64,000 nucleotides of DNA, taken from positions 1 to 64,000 of the forward strand of contig NZ_SJSO01000006.1 in assembly GCF_004331735.1 (NCBI RefSeq), read 5' to 3'. The position numbers and the translations under genes are program-made. The notes below the pieces were generated by a model. It worked only from the letters and a program-made list of their open reading frames with translations. It was not told the DNA's origin and made no database searches. Source of the DNA: Pedobacter psychrodurus. Its GTDB lineage: Bacteria; Bacteroidota; Bacteroidia; Sphingobacteriales; Sphingobacteriaceae. How positions within the stretch are numbered: position 1 is the first letter of the stretch; each line of letters starts with the position of its first letter. This document shows positions 59,193-64,000 of this stretch, in pieces.

Positions 59193-60290
59193 ATGAAGAA
59201 AAGGTATATTATCTATGCTGTTTTAGCTATAGGTTTGGCTTATTTGGTCTATTACAGAATTAACGCAAATAAAAAACTCGAAGGGAAAGGTGGAGCATCT
59301 GCCGGGGCAGGAAAAGGTAAAGCTGGCGGTAAAGGAGGTGCTTCTGCACCATTGGTAGTTGATGGAATTGTGGTAAAACCGATATCATTTGATAATGACC
59401 TGGAAGTAACTGGCGCTATTGATGCAAACGAATCGGTTGTGTTGAAAAGTGAAGTATCCGGCTTGGTTACCGGAATTTATTTTCAGGAAGGTACAACAGT
59501 ATCAAAAGGAAGCGTATTGGTAAAAGTAAACGACAGAGATATACAGGCACAATTACAGGATGCCCTAACCAAGCAAAAACTTTCGGGCACTAACGAAAAC
59601 AGGGCAAAACAGCTTTTGGCAAAGGGGGCTATTAGCCAGGAAGAGTACGATACTTCTTTGGCAGATTTAAAATCTTTACAGGCGCAAGCACAATTAATCA
59701 GGGCACAACTAGCAAAAACCACTATCAGGGCACCTTTTACGGGCAGAATTGGCTTGCGCAGCATTTCTGCAGGAACCTATTTAACACCCGCAACGGTAAT
59801 TGCCAACCTGGTAAGTACCAATCCGGTTAAAGTTACTTTTTCTGTTCCAGAGAAATATGCGGGGCAGATTAAAATGAATTCAGAAATTATATTCACTACC
59901 GATGGCTCTTCTAAAGAAAATAAAGGTAAAGTTTATGCAATAGAGCCAGGGATTAATGCCGCTACCAGAACATTACAGATTAGGGCTTTGGCACCTAATG
60001 CAGACAATGCCTTATTACCAGGTTCTTTTGCCAAAATTAAACTGGCTTTAAATACGGTACAAAATGCAATTCTAATTCCTAACGAAGCCGTAATACCTGT
60101 ATTAAAAGGCAAAATTGTTTATATACAGAAAGATGGAAAAGCGCAGGAAGTTAAAGTAGAAGCAGGTACCCGTACAGATGAAAACATTGTGATTACTTCT
60201 GGATTAAAAGCTGGCGACACGGTGTTAACTACCGGATCGATGGCGTTAAAAAAAGATGCTCCTGTAAAAGTTCATTTGGTTAAACAATAA
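59193..60290 (+). CDS. RND efflux periplasmic adaptor subunit (MFP)
   Basis: 365 residues with an N-terminal membrane anchor (YIIYAVLAIGLAYLVYY). A Gly/Lys/Ala-rich segment follows (about residues 30-50). Barrel-sandwich hybrid (lipoyl-like) strands are seen in VLKSEVSGLVTGIYFQEGT and AQLAKTTIRAPFTGRIGLRS, with an alpha hairpin of about 60 residues between (LQDALTKQKLSGTNENRAKQ). Beta-barrel and MP domains follow. Links the RND pump at 60293 to the TolC protein at 63405. First gene of the operon; 2 bases separate it from the pump. Confidence 0.95.
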   Translation: MKKRYIIYAVLAIGLAYLVYYRINANKKLEGKGGASAGAGKGKAGGKGGASAPLVVDGIVVKPISFDNDLEVTGAIDANESVVLKSEVSGLVTGIYFQEGTTVSKGSVLVKVNDRDIQAQLQDALTKQKLSGTNENRAKQLLAKGAISQEEYDTSLADLKSLQAQAQLIRAQLAKTTIRAPFTGRIGLRSISAGTYLTPATVIANLVSTNPVKVTFSVPEKYAGQIKMNSEIIFTTDGSSKENKGKVYAIEPGINAATRTLQIRALAPNADNALLPGSFAKIKLALNTVQNAILIPNEAVIPVLKGKIVYIQKDGKAQEVKVEAGTRTDENIVITSGLKAGDTVLTTGSMALKKDAPVKVHLVKQ

Positions 60291-60292
60291 TT

Positions 60293-63200
60293 ATGAGTAT
60301 CTCCACCACGAGTATAAAAAGGCCAGTTTTGGCCATTGTGATGAACTTACTGATTGTCCTATTCGGGATAATCGGTTATACCTTTTTGGGTGTTCGCGAA
60401 TACCCATCAATTGACCCAACCGTAGTTTCAGTAAGAACCTCCTATCCTGGGGCTAACTCAGATATTATCGAATCGCAGATTACCGAACCTTTAGAAAAAT
60501 CGATCAACTCTATTGATGGAATCAGAAATATTTCTTCATCAAGTAACCAGGGAACGAGTAACATTACCATAGAATTTAACCTCGATAAAAATATCGAAGA
60601 GGCAGCAAACGATGTGCGTGATAAAGTATCGCAAGCCGCAAGAACCTTACCTAAAGATATTGATGGTTTACCTGTAGTAAGTAAGGCCGATGCCAACTCT
60701 GATCCGATTTTATCACTGACGATCCAAAGCGATAAACGCAATACACTTGAACTAAGTGATTTTGCCGAAAACGTAATTGCCGACCGTATCCAAACTATTC
60801 CAGGGGTTAGTAGCGTACAAATCCAGGGTCAAAGGAAATATGCCATGCGTATTTGGATGGACCCGAATAAACTGAGTGCTTATGGTTTAACTTCGCAGGA
60901 TATTGTTACCGCCTTAGACAACGAAAACGTAGAGCTTCCATCAGGAAAAATTACCGGAGCTACTACCGAATTAACGGTTAAAACTTTAGGTAAACTTACT
61001 AACGAAAGTCAGTTTAACAATTTAATCTTAAAAGCCGATAGTAATCAGGTAGTTAAATTAAAAGATGTAGGTTATGCAGTTTTAGGGCCTGAAAACGAAG
61101 AAACCATTCTGCGTGAATCGGGCAGGCCGATGGTGGCCATTGCTATTATCCCTCAGCCAGGAGCCAATTACCTCGACATCAGTAAAGAGTTTTACAAACG
61201 TTTTGATAAGTTAAAAGCCGATATCCCTCAAGATATTAAACTGAAGGTTGCATTAGATAATACCCTTTTCATTAAACGTTCGGTAACCGAAGTGGCCGAA
61301 ACCATTGGCCTATCGCTGGTACTGGTAATTTTGATCATCTACCTTTTCTTTAGAGATTGGGCCATTGCCTTCAGACCATTGATCGATATCCCTGTATCGC
61401 TGGTTTTCACTTTCTTTATCATGTATGCCTTCGGCTTTTCAATAAACGTATTGAGTTTATTGGCTATTGTACTGGCTACAGGATTGGTGGTAGATGATGG
61501 TATTGTGGTTACCGAAAATATCTTTAAAAAGGTTGAAGAGGGCATGTCTCCTTTCGAGGCAGCCATTAAAGGATCAAATGAAATCTTTTTTGCCGTAATT
61601 TCGATTTCCATTACCCTAGCAGCCGTATTTTTACCGGTAATTTTCTTACAGGGATTTGTTGGCCGCTTATTTAGAGAGTTCGGTGTGGTAATCGGGGCAG
61701 CGGTACTAATCTCCGCCTTTGTATCACTTACCTTAACACCAATGTTAAATGCCTACCTGATGAAAAAGGGTGGACATAAACCATCCAGGTTTTACAATTG
61801 GACAGAACCCTATTTTGTGAAATTAAATGATGCCTACGAATCGAATCTGAATAAATTTTTGGATAAAAGATGGCTTTCCGTTCCGATTATTTTGGTGTGT
61901 ATGGGCTTAATTTTCTTATTCTGGAAGATTTTACCAAAAGAAACCGCTCCCTATGATGATAGAAGTGCGATAAACATTAATGCAACTACTCCAGAAGGTG
62001 CATCTTTTACCTATACTGATCAGTTTATTATGAAATTGAATCAATTGGTTCTCGATTCTGTTCCCGAAAAAAATGTGAACATTACCATCACCTCTCCTGG
62101 TTTTGGCGGCTCGGGCGCTGTAAACTCTGGTTTTGTGAGGATGGGTTTGGTAGATCCTGAAGAGCGTACACGTTCGCAAAAAGACATTGCCGATATGCTT
62201 ACACGCATCACAAAGAAATATACCGAAGGTAAAACCATTGTGAACCAACAGCCAACCATCTCCGTTGGTCGTCGCGGTGGATTGCCAATTAGCTACATCA
62301 TCCAGGCACAAAATTTTGAAAAATTAAGGGAGAAAATTCCTTTGTTTATGGATGCGGTATCAAAAGACCCAACATTCACCGTTTCGGATGTGAACCTGAA
62401 ATTTAACAAGCCTGAAATTAACTTAACCATCGACAGAGATAAGGCAAAAAATTTAGGCGTTTCTATATCTGCCATTGCCCAAACCTTAAATTTAGGTTTA
62501 AGCGGTCAAAGGTTTTCGTATTTCTTCATGAATGGAAAACAATACCAGGTAATTGGCCAGTTCGATCGAGGAGATCGGAAAGACCCATTAGATTTGAGCT
62601 CGGTTTACGTACGTAATGATAAGGGCGAATTGGTTCAGCTAGACAATGTGGTTACCGCAAAAGAAGAAAGTAGCCCGCCACAGTTGTACAGGAACAACCG
62701 TTTTATCGCAGCAACTGTTTCGGCAGGTTTGGCACCAGGGAAAAGTATTGGTGAAGGTATAGATGCCATGGATGCCATTTCTAAAAAAGTATTGGATGAA
62801 ACTTTCTCTACCGATTTAAGCGGAGAATCGCGTGATTTTAAAGAAAGTTCTTCAAATACCTTCTTTGCATTCGGCTTGGCGCTCCTACTGGTTTATTTAA
62901 TTCTTTCGGCACAGTTTGAAAGTTTTAAAGATCCGATTATTATTATTTTAACCGTACCTATGGCCGTTGCAGGTGCATTTTTATCGCTATGGTTATGCGG
63001 TCAAAGCTGGAATATCTTCAGCCAGATCGGTACCATTATGCTTATTGGTCTGGTAACTAAAAATGGTATTTTAATTGTTGAATTTGCCAACCAGTTAAAA
63101 GAAAAGGGCATTCCGATTCCCGAAGCCATACGTGAAGCTGCTGTTTCGCGTTTGCGCCCAATTTTAATGACCAGTTTGGCCATTGCTATTGGTGCTTTAC

Positions 63201-63403
63201 CTATTGCATTGGCTTTAGGTGCCGCAGCAAAAAGCAGAATGAGTATGGGAACCGTAATTGTAGGCGGGACATTATTCTCCTTGGTTTTAACCTTATTTGT
63301 AATCCCAGCAATTTATTCTTACTGGGCTAAACCATACAAACCGAATAAAGAATTAAAAGATGCCCATCGTTTTGAACAAGAAGCTTTACACACAGAAGAA
63401 TAA
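60293..63403 (+). CDS. RND efflux permease, HAE1 type
   Basis: 1036 residues, the normal size for AcrB-like pumps. Twelve TMs with two large periplasmic loops. TM4 contains VLATGLVVDDGIVVTENIFK (two acidic residues for proton coupling), the loop begins VRTSYPGANSDIIESQITEP, and the second TM set has LIGLVTKNGILIVEFANQLKEK. The porter loops have the usual SSSNQGTSNITIEF and RKYAMRIWMDPNKL. It exports hydrophobic or amphiphilic compounds with the adaptor and TolC partner. Drug specificity is not readable. Confidence 0.97.
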   Translation: MSISTTSIKRPVLAIVMNLLIVLFGIIGYTFLGVREYPSIDPTVVSVRTSYPGANSDIIESQITEPLEKSINSIDGIRNISSSSNQGTSNITIEFNLDKNIEEAANDVRDKVSQAARTLPKDIDGLPVVSKADANSDPILSLTIQSDKRNTLELSDFAENVIADRIQTIPGVSSVQIQGQRKYAMRIWMDPNKLSAYGLTSQDIVTALDNENVELPSGKITGATTELTVKTLGKLTNESQFNNLILKADSNQVVKLKDVGYAVLGPENEETILRESGRPMVAIAIIPQPGANYLDISKEFYKRFDKLKADIPQDIKLKVALDNTLFIKRSVTEVAETIGLSLVLVILIIYLFFRDWAIAFRPLIDIPVSLVFTFFIMYAFGFSINVLSLLAIVLATGLVVDDGIVVTENIFKKVEEGMSPFEAAIKGSNEIFFAVISISITLAAVFLPVIFLQGFVGRLFREFGVVIGAAVLISAFVSLTLTPMLNAYLMKKGGHKPSRFYNWTEPYFVKLNDAYESNLNKFLDKRWLSVPIILVCMGLIFLFWKILPKETAPYDDRSAININATTPEGASFTYTDQFIMKLNQLVLDSVPEKNVNITITSPGFGGSGAVNSGFVRMGLVDPEERTRSQKDIADMLTRITKKYTEGKTIVNQQPTISVGRRGGLPISYIIQAQNFEKLREKIPLFMDAVSKDPTFTVSDVNLKFNKPEINLTIDRDKAKNLGVSISAIAQTLNLGLSGQRFSYFFMNGKQYQVIGQFDRGDRKDPLDLSSVYVRNDKGELVQLDNVVTAKEESSPPQLYRNNRFIAATVSAGLAPGKSIGEGIDAMDAISKKVLDETFSTDLSGESRDFKESSSNTFFAFGLALLLVYLILSAQFESFKDPIIIILTVPMAVAGAFLSLWLCGQSWNIFSQIGTIMLIGLVTKNGILIVEFANQLKEKGIPIPEAIREAAVSRLRPILMTSLAIAIGALPIALALGAAAKSRMSMGTVIVGGTLFSLVLTLFVIPAIYSYWAKPYKPNKELKDAHRFEQEALHTEE

Positions 63404-63404
63404 G

Positions 63405-64000
63405 ATGAGCAAGAAATTAAAAATATTTATCCTACTGTTAAGCTTATCCCTTACGGGCTTTGCACAAGAACAGCTGAGCTTGCAGGAAGCCATTACCATT
63501 GCTTTACAGAATAATTACGACATCAAAATCAGTAAAAACCAGGTAGATATGGCAAAGAACAATGCCAATATCGGTAATGCTGGTATGTTACCTAACTTAT
63601 CTGGAAGTTATACCAATGGTGGGAGTATCCAGAACACCCGGCAAACCCCTGCAACTGGTCCTGATCGGGTAATTACAGGAGCAAAAAGTACGAATAACAG
63701 TTATGGTGCCGATTTAAACTGGACCATTTTTGATGGCTTTAGCATGTTCGCCAATTACGACCGTTTAAAGGAACTGCAAAAACAGGGTGAGCTAAACTCA
63801 CGGTTAACCATTTTAACCACTGTGGCGGATGTAATTACGGCTTATTATGATATTGTAAGACAACAGCAATTGGTTATAGCTGCTGATAGTGCTATGGATG
63901 TTTCGGTATTGCGTACCAGTATTGCCAAAACAAAATTACAGCTTGGCCGCGGTTCTAAACTGGATGTATTAACCGCACAGGTTGATTATAATACCGATAC
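63405..64000 (+). CDS. TolC-family outer-membrane channel (N-terminal part)
   Basis: Starts at ATG 63405, 2 bases past the pump stop, and is open to the window end (198 residues seen). Signal peptide KLKIFILLLSLSLTGFAQ. The TolC repeat begins LSLQEAITIALQNNYDIKIS and continues ANIGNAGMLPNLSGSYTNGG, LNWTIFDGFSMFANYDRLKE, and KTKLQLGRGSKLDVLTAQVD, all typical. Third component of the efflux operon; the C-terminal half is outside the window. Confidence 0.95.
   Translation, partial: MSKKLKIFILLLSLSLTGFAQEQLSLQEAITIALQNNYDIKISKNQVDMAKNNANIGNAGMLPNLSGSYTNGGSIQNTRQTPATGPDRVITGAKSTNNSYGADLNWTIFDGFSMFANYDRLKELQKQGELNSRLTILTTVADVITAYYDIVRQQQLVIAADSAMDVSVLRTSIAKTKLQLGRGSKLDVLTAQVDYNTD

Overview
The window looks like chromosome of a Bacteroidota bacterium of the family Sphingobacteriaceae, most like Pedobacter. 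This rests on the AT-rich composition, the absence of Shine-Dalgarno sites, start-site promoters with the Bacteroidota -7 element TAnnTTTG, a FecI-type sigma/FecR pair, RAYT and four-helix-bundle genes, and many lipoproteins and OmpA-like proteins typical of that group. No plasmid, phage or CRISPR locus is visible.

Layout. 1-5.3 kb: the tail of an IS110-type transposase, an amino-acid permease, a thioredoxin-reductase-like flavoprotein, a methyltransferase and a UbiA-like membrane protein. 5.3-8.1 kb: a DUF5077/DUF3472 lipoprotein, a small GIY-YIG protein, and two tRNA-Val(UAC) genes separated by a 93-bp tandem repeat made from half a tRNA gene. 8.1-12.1 kb: recO diverging from an RND/MMPL exporter, then a RAYT transposase between two perfect palindromes. 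12.1-18.2 kb: a sigma/FecR/STN-domain beta-protein signalling set, then an SDR, an epimerase-like protein and a small exported protein. 18.8-20.5 kb: a complete IS1182-type element with 15-bp perfect terminal repeats. 20.6-28 kb: two tiny membrane proteins diverging from ileS-dksA-like-lspA, then DUF4269, DUF1080 and DUF2809 genes. 28-32.3 kb: sucA-sucB. 32.4-36.2 kb: CRY-DASH diverging from a TIGR01777 epimerase and a class I photolyase. 36.2-37.7 kb: two FKBP-type lipoproteins. 38-45.2 kb: a MarR-controlled fatty-acid beta-oxidation operon (marR, fadN-type, thiolase, acyl-CoA dehydrogenase) whose two internal gaps are each filled by a near-identical four-helix-bundle cassette. 45.2-59 kb: an unknown exported protein, an OmpA-family protein, a DUF885 peptidase-like protein, a GAF protein plus a decayed copy of its 3' end, gamma-glutamyltransferase with acyl-CoA synthetase, a small beta-barrel protein and an M61 peptidase. 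59.2-64 kb: a tripartite RND efflux operon, whose TolC gene runs off the window.

How the parts work together. sucA/sucB feed the TCA cycle. The fad operon and the acyl-CoA synthetase together make a fatty-acid degradation pathway, and the same ATGCAAGCAT box lies at the marR promoter and upstream of the synthetase, which suggests a shared regulon. The photolyase group handles UV damage. The final operon is an envelope efflux pump.

The least ordinary aspects are (i) the paired four-helix-bundle cassettes inside the fad operon, (ii) a FecI/FecR pair whose STN-domain partner carries about twelve 16-residue GxQ(I/L)G repeats instead of a TonB receptor barrel, (iii) the RAYT palindromes, and (iv) a crowd of intergenic repeat families, some of which appear to have been captured in frame inside proteins (sucB linker, photolyase N-terminus).
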